The translations under genes were made by a program, and so were the position numbers. A stretch of DNA of 64,000 nucleotides, from NCBI GenBank assembly GCA_004352715.1, contig SCFE01000108.1:85063-149062 (forward strand), read 5' to 3'. This document shows positions 1-28,729 of this stretch, piece after piece (positions within the stretch are counted from its first letter, which is position 1; the number at the start of each line of letters is the position of its first letter). The notes below the pieces were generated by a model. The model was not told the DNA's origin, searched no databases, and saw nothing but the letters and a program-made list of their open reading frames with translations. The DNA comes from Hofstenia miamia (lineage: Eukaryota; Xenacoelomorpha; Acoela).

Positions 1-17
1 ATATATATATCTATATG

Positions 18-60
<43 letters not shown>
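1..60. repeat. (AT)n microsatellite at window edge
   Basis: Alternating A/T with a few interruptions fills the first 60 bases. The same kind of tract flanks four of the assembly gaps farther on. Confidence 0.9.
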
Positions 61-62
<2 letters not shown>

Positions 63-3000
63 CAATATATGGATGATATTAAGAATAATTTTTTTATGTT
101 ATATAAGCTCAATTAAATTGCAACTATTCTAGTGTTTGAAGAAATTTCAAATCAATGTTTTTTGATTATTTTGTCAAAAGAAATTACTTTTTGATATCAA
201 ATTGTTTACCGACATTACGAATGACTAATGACTATATTTCACTTATAAATTCATATGTAATCAGCAAATAGGATATAGTAATAAATGTTTTTATACTATA
301 TTAGCCCTAGAGAGAGAACAGAAAGAAATCAACCTTGAAACAATTAGGTTATTTTCCCTATTAAAAAATTGTGATCCACTATACTCTTTACATATAAATA
401 CTTTGTAATTATTCAAAATCCAGGTTAAAGTATATACTCATTGGACGGAAGGTATGCCTCCTCACAAAAAATTCCTTAATACATATAAAAAATAATGTGA
501 AATTTTGAAATATTTGAATTTTTTGGGAACATTTAATTTCTAGGAACGTTACTAGAAAGAAGACCTAATTGTATTAACTGATAATTTGTTACAAAAAAAT
601 GATTATCAGATATATATTGAAAATATCTGGTGGCCTTAATATCTAACTCATTTGCAGAAAACATGGAATTTATTCTGGTCACAACAAAATAGCATTTTTT
701 CTTTCAGAGCCTCTAGGAAAACTAAATCATTGCAGATACTTCACCAATTTTAAAATTTCTTAAGCTAGCTTGATAAATCTGTGTAAAGTGTAAAAAATAT
801 ATTTGTGGGACCTATTCTTTCGAAATTTGTAGACATTTTCAATACATGAATTCACATATAAGATCCGCACCCAATGATAAACTATCGCCTACCTGTGTGA
901 TATGCGTTTCAAAATGACGTGAATTGCATATTTTGCCTATGTCGATTAAGGTGGGCAAACCCTCATATTTTATTATTTTTGGCATTTTCTCAAAAAAATT
1001 GCTTTGAGTGCCTAAAGATTTTACATATAGACTGCACGGATGACTCACAAATTTTTTAGTTTACATGAAAAAGGCCACCGAATTTACCCTATTAAAAATT
1101 TACGCCATAGCAACGCGTTTGGGTTCACAAATTTCAAGCGTTTATATTCCAAAGAAGACTTAACGTATGAGTCAGCCAGCTCGACATCTTTTATAATGAG
1201 AAATATCAATGAAAACTTTAGGCATGGCGTGTGTAGGTGATAGTTGTGACTCTGAAGGTCGATATGTTGCACGCTATTGTCTTTAACATTCGCTAGTAAC
1301 TTACAATTTGCAAATTTCTGTGTTTTACATAATTAATAAATATTTGAAAATCTCCTCAGAAAGATTTTTATTTTAAGGAGACATTATTGACGATTTCAAT
1401 ATCTGGCTCAAAATTTTATTAAGAGTAAATTTAAAGAAAATCGAGATGTCAGTGGATAAATCAGATTCTAAGATTTTTAAAAATATATCATTTGTTGGAC
1501 TCTTATTCTGGTTCTCAGGTTATGATGTTTGTGCCACTATGCAATTAGGCTTTAATTGAGTCATATTGGCTAATTAGCTTAATTAGTGATTTAACGATTT
1601 TTTTTATTGCTTATTGTTTTTAATCTAACCCGTTCACAAAATATATTTCCTAATAATTTTCTAAGAATTGAAAAAAAGCTGGAGAGAGAGACTACTTTAA
1701 AAGCTTGATATAATCTTAGAAACCAAAATATATAACGCATTTGGTCTTTAAATGTATAACACAGTAACACATCAAGAAAATTAGAAATTAGGTTTTCACT
1801 ATATCGCATGATATCATTTGCAATGTATTGTTTACCAATATGAGTAAATTTCTTATCATATGCAAAATAAAAAGATAGAAAAATATATTAATCCCAATGC
1901 ACGAAATTTGGAAAACATTTCAAATGGGTAATATTTATGCAGTAAAATAACAGTCAATTTAAATGTAGTTCAAAATATGAATCTAACCATTAATTTTAAT
2001 TGTAGTCAATTGTGTTTACGCCATACTTTGCAAGTAATTATTAATTAAAGAGGGGTTCACTGAATATTACTGAGGAATTGAGTGAAATGCTGAAGACAAG
2101 ACCTAGAAGTCTTCAAAAACTATCTGCACCTGTTTAAACTTTTAAATAAATATATTTATATTAATGTTCCATTCCGTACATAAGTATGGAAGGGCTAAAT
2201 TTTTGCTTTTATGCTACTTGATTGAAATAATACGTGCTTTACAAATAAAAATGTGATAATTGAAATAGAAGTATAAAGCAGTTATGTTGCTTTTAATAAT
2301 GAAATTTGGTAAATTGTTGTTTGAAACACAATTTGGGTATTTAAATGCTAGGTTGGAGGAAATCGCTTTTCGTAGTCTTTGTTAGGTTGGCATTGCAAAT
2401 GATAAAACTTTGCTTTAATCAACACTAACTTCACTTAACATTTTGTATGTAGTCACATTTACATTTCGCAAATTTTTAAATTGTTTGCTTTCAATTGACA
2501 ATTATTCATAGCCAAATGAAGACTTTTAAATTACCTTTACTTAAATATCATTTAATTGTTAGGTAAACATTTCTCAGAAGGTTCGGTTCTTGTGAATGTT
2601 TTTACTGATTATGATCATTTCTTCTTTTCACAGTTTTTGCAGAAGTTTTTTTGTTAATCATACGGTAAAGTAACAGTTTTAGTCTCATTCAAACTCGGTC
2701 TCTAGCAGGGAAATGTGGCCAATACTTAATGTTGTTTCAATTAATTGGACATTCATTAACTTTTACAAGAACTTAATGCAAATATATTGAAATGTTGAAA
2801 AGGTACCAAATTTATATTTAAGAATTGCTGATTTTCATTTAGCGAAACGCATTTTAGATTGCAATACCTTGTAGTTTATAGCTTTGAATGGAATCATTTT
2901 TGAAAATTTATCTCAATTAGTTGTATGGATATAAAAGCGCTTTCTATAATAAAAATATGCCTATTATTTTTTTAATGATTCATAATATTTTTGTTTCCAA

Positions 3001-3298
3001 TTCTTCTATTATTTTGTTAATTTTCATCAATAATTCAATTTAGGTCTATTGTTTTATGTAAACTTCAAAAGTCCCAGAAATAATATCGATATTATTCATG
3101 CGTTTGTTCTTTCCTGCTATTCCATTTCCTTAATTAATCGCCTAGCCTCAACTTACATTATTAGCAGATTTTACAACTGTTAATAGCAATTTCATTTGAT
3201 ATTTCTTGAGATGGGTGATTATATGTAGTGTGTTTATATTTCACAAATTTTATTTTGCGTTATTAATATTCGTTATATGTTAATTATTGTTAATTTAG
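61..3298. other. Upstream/intronic DNA of U2AF65 with no gene seen
   Basis: AT-rich sequence with no supportable exon. The open frames here (for example about 1040-1240 on + and 1591-1809 on -) are short, have no recognisable domain and look like chance. The N-terminal RS region and linker exons of U2AF65 must lie upstream of the first recognised exon, either here unrecognised or outside the window. Confidence 0.5.
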
Positions 3299-19749
<16,451 letters not shown>

Positions 19750-20044
19750 CATTCATCAATGCACCTGTGCTGTCTTTTACTATGTTTGGCATTTAGATCG
19801 AATAATTTATTTGTGTTTAGCTGCGTTTTTTATGCTTAAATGTTAAAGTAACAGTTCTGCACCCAGAACAACGTATTTTCATAAATTAGCTTAAAATCAT
19901 TTAACAAACGGTTAAATCATTTTTTAATTAAATAGATTAAGCTGATATATTTATTCGAGTTCCATAAATCATCATAAATTTAGTTATTTGAAATTAACGA
20001 AATGTAAGAAAATGAGTGAATTCGAATTCTGTGTAATAGTCAAG

Positions 20045-20490
20045 TAAGGCGTTTATCAATGTTTTATCGTTTAATATATGTATTATTAAGAAATTGGCAT
20101 AAACTATCCTTGAGGAACATCTTTGTTGACCCTTTCTACATTTGAAAGTCTGTTATTATATTTAGCCATTTGTTTACTGCCAATGAGACTATCAAGCTAA
20201 TTGATGATGTATTGATTTAAATGTTACATTTTTTAAATTTTCAAATGAAATGTAGTGATCTACATTGTCAAAGGCTTCTTGATATCAATACTGATTAATT
20301 TTACATGATAATAATTTCCATTTTGATAGGACTGAATTCAATTTTGTAGTTCAATGATGGCATTTTTTTAATTCATATTGATTTATATGTAAATGACTGT
20401 TGTAGATATCTTTAACGTGAATATTAAATACAAGCTTTTCAAAAGTACTTGACCATATGATTGGTCGTAAATTATGCATTTTTGGTTATT
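20045..20490 (-). pseudogene. LINE reverse-transcriptase fragment
   Basis: On the minus strand the sequence keeps ISIDIKK followed by a frameshifted F-D-N-V segment (RT catalytic block A, as in IDIKKAFDNV) and NKDVPQG (the block B GxPQG motif). Frameshifts and stops are present. It is clearly related to the plus-strand RT relic at 26.7-27.0 kb, which has DSLDIKKAFDNVNNYI. Confidence 0.7.
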
Positions 20491-20519
20491 TAGTCGTTAG
20501 TAATGTAATGCGAATATTT

Positions 20520-20725
20520 ACCTGCGCCAAGGAGGTTATGTTTTTGGTAGCGTTGGTTTGTTTGTCTGCTAGCAACTTTACATAAAAAGTAATAGATGGA
20601 TTGACCCCAAATTTTCACCAGAAGTGCGTCTCCACCCAAGGGGGAATCCATTACATTTTAGTGCTGATCCGGGGGACACAAGCAGCGTGGCAGAGGTCTG
20701 CGTTCTCCGAGTGCTTTTCTAGTTT
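20520..20725 (+). repeat. Dispersed repeat fragment
   Basis: A GC-richer block beginning cctgcgccaaggaggttatg and ending gcgttctccgagtgcttttc. I recognise this as a dispersed repeat consensus seen in several invertebrate genomes, from memory and not checked. No coding potential. Confidence 0.4.
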
Positions 20726-20959
20726 TTAATAAAACTAACATCCTGTTAATGTTCTTGTGACAGTTTTTTTCTTTACATACTATACTCGATATAGTGTTAG
20801 TGATGTAATCTTTTCGATATTTATAACATGAGTTCTAGGCTGTTTGTAGTTCAAATCCTTTGATATATTTGCAAACATTTTGTTGATTGTGTGTACAGTG
20901 CATTTGAGTAGACGCCAAGTCCATGCTTAGAAACAGTCGTTTAGTCAGAGTATCTCTAA

Positions 20960-22245
20960 ACTGGCTGGAAAAGCATCCTTTTAAGGGCTATTGTTTGAAT
21001 CGCTTTCTGCTGATCTCCATTCAGTTCTTTTAACAGTTGTTGATATCTGGATTCGATATTGTTTTTATTTAAAAAATTTTCGCGAGGCATTGGTCAGTGT
21101 TATCTTGTCTGATTGTGACAGAATTATGGTCTTCAGGGGTTGCGTAACTTTGCTTGAGAAATTATAATCTTCACAACAAAAATTGGGTCTCTATCCCAAG
21201 CCCTAAAAACGTTTTAAGCAATTTTAGTCTGATGCTATTCTCAAGAAGCTTGAAAATGCCTCAATGAATCTTTAAATCTGCGTAAGACCATTTGAGTGGG
21301 ATGTTCTTCGATAAACACGAATAGACCGCATGACGGAGTGTCGGAGGCCTTAGTGGTTAAGTTTGGCCATTTTTCGACTTTGGAATTCAGTTGTTCACCC
21401 CTGTATCTTGCTTCCAGTGGGAAAACTACGCCTTCGCCAAAGTAATGTTTGCCTTGTCAAGGTGTTCCAGCTTAACAATTGCGATTTCCGAGGGTTTGGG
21501 AAAGTAAACTAATTCGGTTCACGTTTCTTAAACACCTTCCACCATGATAGGACATGCCAGATCTCTTCTCTACCCGGACATTCGCATAGAATATGCTGTG
21601 GACATGGATTTGCGTTGTTATAAACCCGTGGCAGTGTTGCAATGCTGTTCATGTCCATTGCTGCGACATCACATTGTGTGGTACCTTCCTTTGAGAAAAT
21701 TTCTGTCTCCAATTGAAAGTCTGGCTGGGTTACCATAAACATTTTGTAGGAAGCATGCAAAGGTTGTACACAAATAGTTGACATTGTTGAGCAAGCTTGC
21801 AGTTTAACCTGTTAAAGGCATTGTCTGAATCCACAAGTAAGATTGCTTCGCCGCTGTCACTTTTGTAGACATCCGTCATAGCGCGAATAGCTGCATTTGT
21901 ATCATCTTAGTGGCCTGCTGCTGTCTGAAGTGGACCACAAGATTCTATGATGCCATTCTTTAAAATCTGAAGGACTTCATTTGTCGTTAACTGTCAAAAT
22001 ATTTTTCCAATTCCAAAAGGTCTGGGCTAGGATTCCTGTGGGTTGTGTTAATGCGACTTGTAGTGTAAGGAGATAAGTGAATATGCTCTAAACGTTCGCC
22101 AGCAAGCCTTCTTGACAGAAGTGCAAGAGCATTGTATAAATTATCAGAATACGGAAGATGTCAAAATTCATATAGCTCCAAGACAGTCTAACCCGCTGGA
22201 TCCTGCTTCTCCAGAGCAACGCAGTGCTACTAAATCATCTCTAAA
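20960..22245 (-). pseudogene. Decayed reverse-transcriptase gene
   Basis: On the minus strand an RT is recognisable across several frames: AIRAMTDVYKSDSGEAILLV and DSDNAFNRLN (block A), SKEGTTQ (block B), and a C-terminal stretch EKWPNLTTKASDTPSCGLFV. This layout resembles the ILVDASNAFNxLNR / EGTTQGDP reverse transcriptases common in marine invertebrates. Multiple stops and frameshifts show it is dead. It is from a different family than the IDIKKAFDNV relics nearby. Confidence 0.68.
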
Positions 22246-22578
22246 ATAGGAAGTGTTATTCTGCTAGTGTCATTTTACAGAAAATTTACACGTTGCCAAT
22301 GATAATGTCAGAATCATTCTTTACATCTAATTTTAGACTAAAGCGTATAAAAATCTTTGTGAAAAACATTGTTTTGGACTGTAATTTGAATGGGAAACAC
22401 CACTAGTTCAATTGATCTACAAGATTAATATTTCGTGGCGTTAGTACAAAAGTGAGGACATCAAACTGATTAAATCCCATTTTTTATGTTTTTGGAATTG
22501 GTGGGAAATTAAAGTGAATTTTTTTATTGTGTATATTTTAAACATAAATTAAAATTCTACACTATATGCATATGAATA

Positions 22579-23862
22579 CAGGGTCCCGCAGGTAAATTGG
22601 GACTTTTTTATGTTCATTGAAATTTCCTGATTTAAAGGATATAAGAGACAAATGATCATTTTAACATTTATTTTTGTGATCTATACGATTTATTGTACAT
22701 AATCATTCTATATGATCACCCTTTGCTTTAATAATTTTGGAGATTCTCTGGCGAAACGTTGAACAACTCCTCTTCACTTCATTGGCATCAAGATCATGGA
22801 ATGCTCTTTGAATGGATGTCTTTAGGGAGTTAATATTAGGGTGAGGCTTAGTGTTAGACCTTCCTTCAATCACGCTGAACAGCCAATAGTCACACACATT
22901 CAGGTCTGGTGAGCTACTAGGCCAAATGTCTTTTGGTACAAACAAGGGCAGTTTCTTCTTAAGATAATCTTGCACTGTCTTAGCTCCATGGGCTGGTGCA
23001 GAGTCTTGAATGAGCATGACTTTATTAACATCATAGTGTTGACTAATCCAGGGCAGCAAAACATCATTCAAGATCTTTAAATACTCTGCTGTGTTAATCT
23101 TAAGTCCAGCTTCGATAAAATGAGGAGGCATCACTTTGCCATCACTTGCCACGGCTGCAAAGACCATCACAGAAGCAGGATTTTTGCTCTGCATCACAGG
23201 AGGAACTTCAGAAGGGTCACAGGCAATAACTCTTGTGTTCTGACGGTTCGCAACTTCGTCCACAATGAATTTTTTCTCATCAACAAAAATGCGAACATGT
23301 CCTCCTTTGTTCTTGAGATGATTGAGAAGTTTTGGACATCTATCAAGTCTGATGGCTCTTGAGCGAGCAGTGAGGAGGTTGCGACGTCTCCTGACGTAAG
23401 ATGTCATTCCCAAGTCTTCATTGACAGCTCTGCTGATGGTCCTGTGGCTGACATTGCGTTTTTTTGCCAGTTTTGCCATCGACTGAGTTGGGTCTGCCTT
23501 TATCGATCTTTTTAGTCCTGCCAGAAAGGTTTTAGTTCTCTTGCGGTCACTTCGAGGTCTGTGACGACTTCGTGCAACCTTACCCTCAGAATCAAAGTTG
23601 GCCACAACTCGATAAACTGTTGTTTTTGCGTACCCAGTGCTCTTAATAATATCTGATGGAGAGTTCCCAGCACGTCTTAATTCGCATATAGTTATTCTTT
23701 GAGATTGTTCTGCCATTATTGACGAAACCAGTCTAAATCTCTTTATTATAACTTATAGAATATAGTTTTGAGATTACCTGAAAAAAGTTATATCATCATT
23801 AATGGAATAGTTTAAAAAATATAAGCATTATAAAATAGTCCCAATTTACCTGCGGGACCCTG
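22579..23862 (-). mobile_element. Intact mariner/maT-like transposon
   Basis: A 1284-bp element with TA duplications (22577-22578 and 23863-23864). Terminal inverted repeats begin CAGGGTCCCGCAGGTAAATT and match perfectly for 26 bp, then imperfectly for about 10 more. The internal gene is full length with no stop, in contrast to every other transposon in the window, which suggests recent insertion. Confidence 0.96.
22703..23716 (-). CDS. Mariner/maT-like transposase, full length (DD37D by count)
   Basis: A 337-residue transposase starting MAEQSQRITICELRRAG. The N-terminal paired-like DNA-binding part has two helix-turn-helix units: SPSDIIKSTGYAKTTVYRVV (residues about 19-40) and SMAKLAKKRNVSHRTISRAV (about 79-98). 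The catalytic core has the first Asp in RIFVDEKKF, the second in LIQDSAPAHGA and the third in SPDLNVCDYWLF. I count 37 residues between the second and third Asp, which fits maT-type (DD37D) rather than Mos1-type DD34D mariners. It ends KAKGDHIE-stop. It catalyses excision and TA-targeted insertion of the element. No disrupting mutation is visible, so it may be active. The 80-residue plus-strand frame inside is a shadow. Confidence 0.95.
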   Translation of the reverse strand: MAEQSQRITICELRRAGNSPSDIIKSTGYAKTTVYRVVANFDSEGKVARSRHRPRSDRKRTKTFLAGLKRSIKADPTQSMAKLAKKRNVSHRTISRAVNEDLGMTSYVRRRRNLLTARSRAIRLDRCPKLLNHLKNKGGHVRIFVDEKKFIVDEVANRQNTRVIACDPSEVPPVMQSKNPASVMVFAAVASDGKVMPPHFIEAGLKINTAEYLKILNDVLLPWISQHYDVNKVMLIQDSAPAHGAKTVQDYLKKKLPLFVPKDIWPSSSPDLNVCDYWLFSVIEGRSNTKPHPNINSLKTSIQRAFHDLDANEVKRSCSTFRQRISKIIKAKGDHIE

Positions 23863-23999
23863 TAATGATATTGTTAACAAATTTAATGAATTAAGGAACT
23901 ATAGATGATGTACTTTTATTGAGCCACGAGTCTATTTTGTCTGAACTTAAAAATTTATTGATATTGGAAAATATTGTCGGTCATAATGAAAAAAGCTAC

Positions 24000-24700
24000 T
24001 CAATATTTTAAAAAGAAATAAATTAAACCAAACAAGCAGCTATTATGTTAAATGTTTAAGCAAAAATTTAGCGAATAAAGAACCTATAACAAGCACAGAC
24101 ATTTCAAATAATATTCACGATATTCTTAAAGAAGTTTAAGATACTAAGGGTTTTCCTAACATTTGCTTGTGAATCTAAAGCTGATGTTGGTTATTAAAAA
24201 TAATATCCGGAAAAATAAGTCTTAGATTTGTGAGTACAAAAAGATTGCACCTAAGCGAAAAATTCTAAATGTACCGAGTTATTTGTTAGAAAACTTAAAT
24301 GCAACTGAAATCAAAGAAAAATATTAGTTGAAAACCCAAACTTGCAAGATTTGTTTTTGGTTTAAGTGATTTAATGTTTGAAATATTATTTACTAAGATT
24401 AGCAGATACAGCAAAACCAATTATTTTCGTCAATGTATCCCCAAAAGTACGGAAATTCTTGCTTGGCAACAGCATATATATTTGGTCTTCAGATGTGTAA
24501 GGTCATTGAACATTTTCAGGCACATATTTGTTCTGACAGTGGAATGTATGGACACTCAAGAAATAAGTGTTTAAAAAATTGTGTGTGCATGTTCTGTGCA
24601 TAAAATCACATATATACAAATTGTCCAAATAAGAACAATCCTTGAAAACATAAATGTGTAAATTGACGCACTTAAAATGTAATCGTTATACTTCTTCGAA
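24000..24700 (+). pseudogene. LINE ORF1 (gag-like) remnant with zinc knuckles
   Basis: The plus strand around 24530-24640 reads SGMYGHSRNKCLKNCVCMFC and, after a stop, NHIYTNC. This contains a CxxCxxxHxxxxC zinc knuckle (CMFC-x3-H-x4-C) and a preceding GHSRNKC half, as in ORF1 proteins of jockey/I-type LINEs. The frame is broken. It lies upstream of endonuclease and RT relics in the same orientation. Confidence 0.5.
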
Positions 24701-24849
24701 AGATTTTCTTATTTATTTGTCCAACATTAAGTTGATAATGCAGAAAACAAACTGATCACTGACTAACACAATTAGAAAACGTACATCTTCAAGATCGTTA
24801 CCTAATTAACTCCTTTTATACCAAGTGAGGCATGTCAAAGTAACTATTT

Positions 24850-25570
24850 ATAATTATTCACCTTCCTCAAAACTAGAAACTCCAAGGATTTTATTACTTA
24901 ATTGATATTCCCAAATATTTAGATATAATAATAGACAATAAGCTTAAATTGAACTACCATAATCATTCCATACTAAAAAAATTTCAATTGGCATTAAGAG
25001 TGTATTTCAATTTAAAATATGATTGTTAACGCTAAGATAAAAAAAATGCTGATTAATGCATTGGTTATGAGTTATTGTAGATATTGCTGTGCTAATGGAA
25101 CGGACAGCTCAATATCTAAAAAATTCTATTCTCAAATTGATGGGCAAACAAAGGATGTACCAGTAAAAACTTAAATAATCACAAAACGAATATTTCATAT
25201 TCCACTCGATGTTTTTCCCTCATCGAACTCTGGAACATTATTAACATACATATGCCGTATGATAGAGTAGAATTTCTTTATTTAGCAGTAATTTAGTAAA
25301 TGAACGAACTTCTACAATAGGGAAAATAAAATTTAAATCGTTTTATTGAAAAATTCATTTATAAATTCTGCAATAGAACTCTGTAACAATCTTTCAATTA
25401 AAGTTAGACAATTGAAAGAAAAATGTAAATTTAAATCTGAAATTGGTGCATATCTGACTTCAAACTATATTGCAGAAATTGGTAAATCAGCATGGAAAGG
25501 ATACAAATTTCATAAGGAATGACAAGTGCTAGCAATTGTCTGATCAATACTATCTTAATTATATCTATTT
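24850..25570 (+). pseudogene. LINE RT C-terminal fragment
   Basis: The plus strand reads YLGIIIDNKLKLNYHNHS (the conserved FLGxxID..L motif after the YADD box) and continues LRVYFNLKY, then RIFHIPLDVFPS. Stops interrupt it. It sits between a gag-like relic and an endonuclease-RT relic, so it probably comes from a different copy inserted next to them. Confidence 0.55.
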
Positions 25571-25739
25571 TTGTATTATATCTATTTTTATTGCATTTTG
25601 TTGTTCTATTCCTTATTCTTTGTTAGTTCATTTGTTTATTAATTTAATATGACAGTTATTGTAGTAGTATCAGCAATAGTTGCATGTAAGTTACAACTGC
25701 TACACTAATATAGATTTCTTCATATGAAATAGATGTCTA

Positions 25740-27745
25740 TATAGTTAGTGAAACTTGATTTGACTGAAATTTCTGAAAGTTCTCAACTGGTTGGATATTT
25801 TTGTTTTAGAAAAAATCGGGAAATTTCGAATAAAAGGCACAGAGTTGGTAGTGTATGTATTTGCTAAAAGCAATATTGAAAGTAGTGTCATAGTATTTGC
25901 AGAAGCAATTAATATAGAATTATTGTGGATCAAAATACTGTTAAATAACAAGTAAATGTATATTGCCGGATTGTACAATCCACCAAATTTACCGGTTGCT
26001 AAGAAAAATGAAGTGCGAAATTGTACCTCTGGTTCCATAGAAAACTTAATTTTGTTACCAGGCCTTTTTTATTATTGGCGGTGACTTTAATTTTCGTCAC
26101 TCCTCAAATTAAATATTCATTGAGAAAAAAAAGAAATTAATACGTAAAAAAAAATTTCGTAGAGCTAATGAAATGTTTGAAAGAATTAATAATGAAATAA
26201 GTGTTTCAAGGAAAAATTGAAAAATATGGTAGCCTTCTGTAAATCAACTTCTAAAACGCAATACACTATCAAAGATAAATAAAGACTTTATGCAAATGAA
26301 ATCAAAAAAGTGCTAAGTAATATATCAAATGATTTGAATTACAGTCTAGAACTCCTAGTATATATAGTGAAGAGATTCCATCCCTAACAATGCATAAAGC
26401 ATATGCATTGAAAAACGTCAAAAGAAACGGATACGACGAAATGCCATATTGGTTTATTAAAAAAGTTTTCGTATATATTTACACCAATAGTCTAATTTAT
26501 ATTTGAGGATTCTCTAACAACTACTAAATTCTAGAAAATTTGGGAAACTGCTATTATAACACCAATTCCAAAATCACAACCACCTAAAATGCATAATTTA
26601 AAACCAATTAGCACCACTCTACTGTTAAGAACTTTTGAAAAACTTGTATTAAACATTCATACCAAAGATATCTACAATAGTCATTTAAATATAAATCAGC
26701 ATGGAGGCTGAATAAATAGAACAACAAAACAGAATTCAGTCATATAAAATGGAAATTATGATGATGTAAGATTAGACAGCCTTGATATCAAGAAAGCCTT
26801 TGACAATGTAAATAACTACATTTTATTTGAAAAGTTAAGCAATATAACACATTTAAATCCGTACATCATTAATTGGCTTGATAGTTTCACTGGTAATAGA
26901 AAAAAATGGTTAAATATAATAACATATAACAGCCTTTCGGATATGGAAAAGACCAACAAAGGTGTTTCTTAAGGTTCCGTTTGTGGCCAATTTCTGTTCA
27001 TATATGTATTGATTCTTTAAATTGTGAATCTTTATATATTACAAATGGTTCTATTATAATATATGCTGATGATACATTGATTTGTCTTCCACCTCTAGAA
27101 AATTTAGACTTTATTAAACAAATTTGAAGTTAATTATAGAAAGTCACTGGAAATGATTATACCATTAAAGATAAAATTTGTTGATAATATATCTAAAATT
27201 GATTGCTATTCCTCAGTAACAACAATGAAATATCTTGTATATAACATAAATAAGCTTTCATTTATTGCTCAAGTTTATGAAAGATCAATGAGAAATTTCT
27301 ATATATTATTAAAAGTAAAAAGATTTTCGAATCAATATGAATCTGAAATTTTATTTAATTCTGTAGTTAATTCTATTATAATTTGCAACATACAAGTATA
27401 TGCAAGTGAATCAGACACATCCTTAACTAAGCTTAACAGCATATACAAGAAAGTGTTTAAATATAAACTTATTACTAAAGAATTAAATATTTTTAACATC
27501 ATTAATGGAAAACACAAAGCATTACATCAACACATCGAAGACTCTCAAAAACATCCACTAAAACAATTCATTAGCAAAAGAACTGAATACGCTACATCAA
27601 AATTAAGAAAAACAGACCACCGAAATTATACTCATCATAGACCATCTTTCCTGATCGATATTTCTCCTATTATTAATTATTTTTTTTTAGTTTGTAATGT
27701 AGTTTACCGTATTGTAAGCTAAAAATAAAGCTTATTATTATTTTA
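25740..27745 (+). pseudogene. LINE endonuclease-RT relic with 3' end
   Basis: The APE-type endonuclease is recognisable at about 25890-26100: AEAINIELLWIKILLNNK, YIAGLYNPPNLP and, in another frame, IIGGDFNFRHSS. RT follows with DSLDIKKAFDNVNNYI (about 26780), NKGVS-stop-GS (block B, 26955) and IIYADDTLICLP (block C, 27058-27090). A longer open frame (27153-27722) covers the post-RT region. The copy ends near an aataaagcttattattatt tail. Stops and frameshifts abound. Confidence 0.75.
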
Positions 27746-27756
27746 TATATATATTA

Positions 27757-28553
27757 GGGGGTATTCCAAAATTTATTTTTTTGGACTTTAGTGTGGGATG
27801 GTTGTCAAAAAAAATAATTTTAATACTAAAATTGTTCAGATTTATTAAATTACTTCATGCCCTTTCTTAATTTAAATATTACTAAGAGGGTTAAATAAGC
27901 AGTGTAAATTGCGTCTGTTATTGTTTAAGGAAAATATAGAATTTAATTACAAAGTTACCTTAATATTGTTATTTGTAAGCCAAATCGGGAGGACAGCTGT
28001 TCCCACACCTCTCCTAACCCCTCTTCACCCCCTATTATATCCCCATTTTCAAAAGCCATTTAAGCTTTATGTAAATAATTTTAACAAAGACAATCAAATA
28101 TAATTCGACTTGCAAAGTCATCGTCAGCTTTACAAATAATTCCCTCTAATTTTTACTTGATTTTATAATAATATTATATTTCGCTAAATCTTAATTATTG
28201 GTAGCAATAGTTTATGGATGTAATCACCTTTTGTATTTATACTTGGTTGAAATGATCTAATTAGAATGCTTTCAGTGATTTTAAGATATTTTGAATCAGT
28301 ATTCTTTAAAATTTCACTTTAAATAAATAGTAGTTGATGCAATTTCACAGCATTACATTTAAAACTGGCATTCTTTATTGTTTATAAAAGAGGTCAGCAC
28401 AGAATAACCGTGCAATCTCAAAATGGAGAGGGCATGACGTTTTTTACGTTTAGTATTGTTCTTTTTTATTAATGAGCATATTTTATAATTTTCCACGTTT
28501 GGGACCACAGCTTTTGCAAATTTACAAAAAAAAACCTATTTTGGGAATAGCCT
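27757..28553. mobile_element. Candidate MITE with TA duplication
   Basis: The left end GGGGGTATTCCAAAAT and the right end, read on the minus strand as AGGCTATTCCCAAAAT, are imperfect inverted repeats. Both abut TA (27755-27756 and 28554-28555). The roughly 800-bp interior is non-coding. Confidence 0.45.
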
Positions 28554-28729
28554 TAATATATATATATATAGAATGGTTGTTCATATCTATTTTAACAATT
28601 AAGCACTTGATATTTTTCAATAATATAGTTGAGACGTTTGCAAATTCGTAAATTTATCTACATAAACAAGTACTAAAAAGCATAAATATTTTCAATGAAA
28701 TATCATCAGTTTCCATAGTTGATTGAAAT

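Noticed and set aside
1040-1240. 66-codon plus-strand frame near the window start
   Set aside because: Overlaps an equally long antisense frame, has no domain and no splice context consistent with U2AF65.
25745-26038. 97-codon minus-strand frame
   Set aside because: A shadow of the plus-strand LINE endonuclease, whose AGLYNPPN and GGDFNFRHSS motifs identify the true strand.
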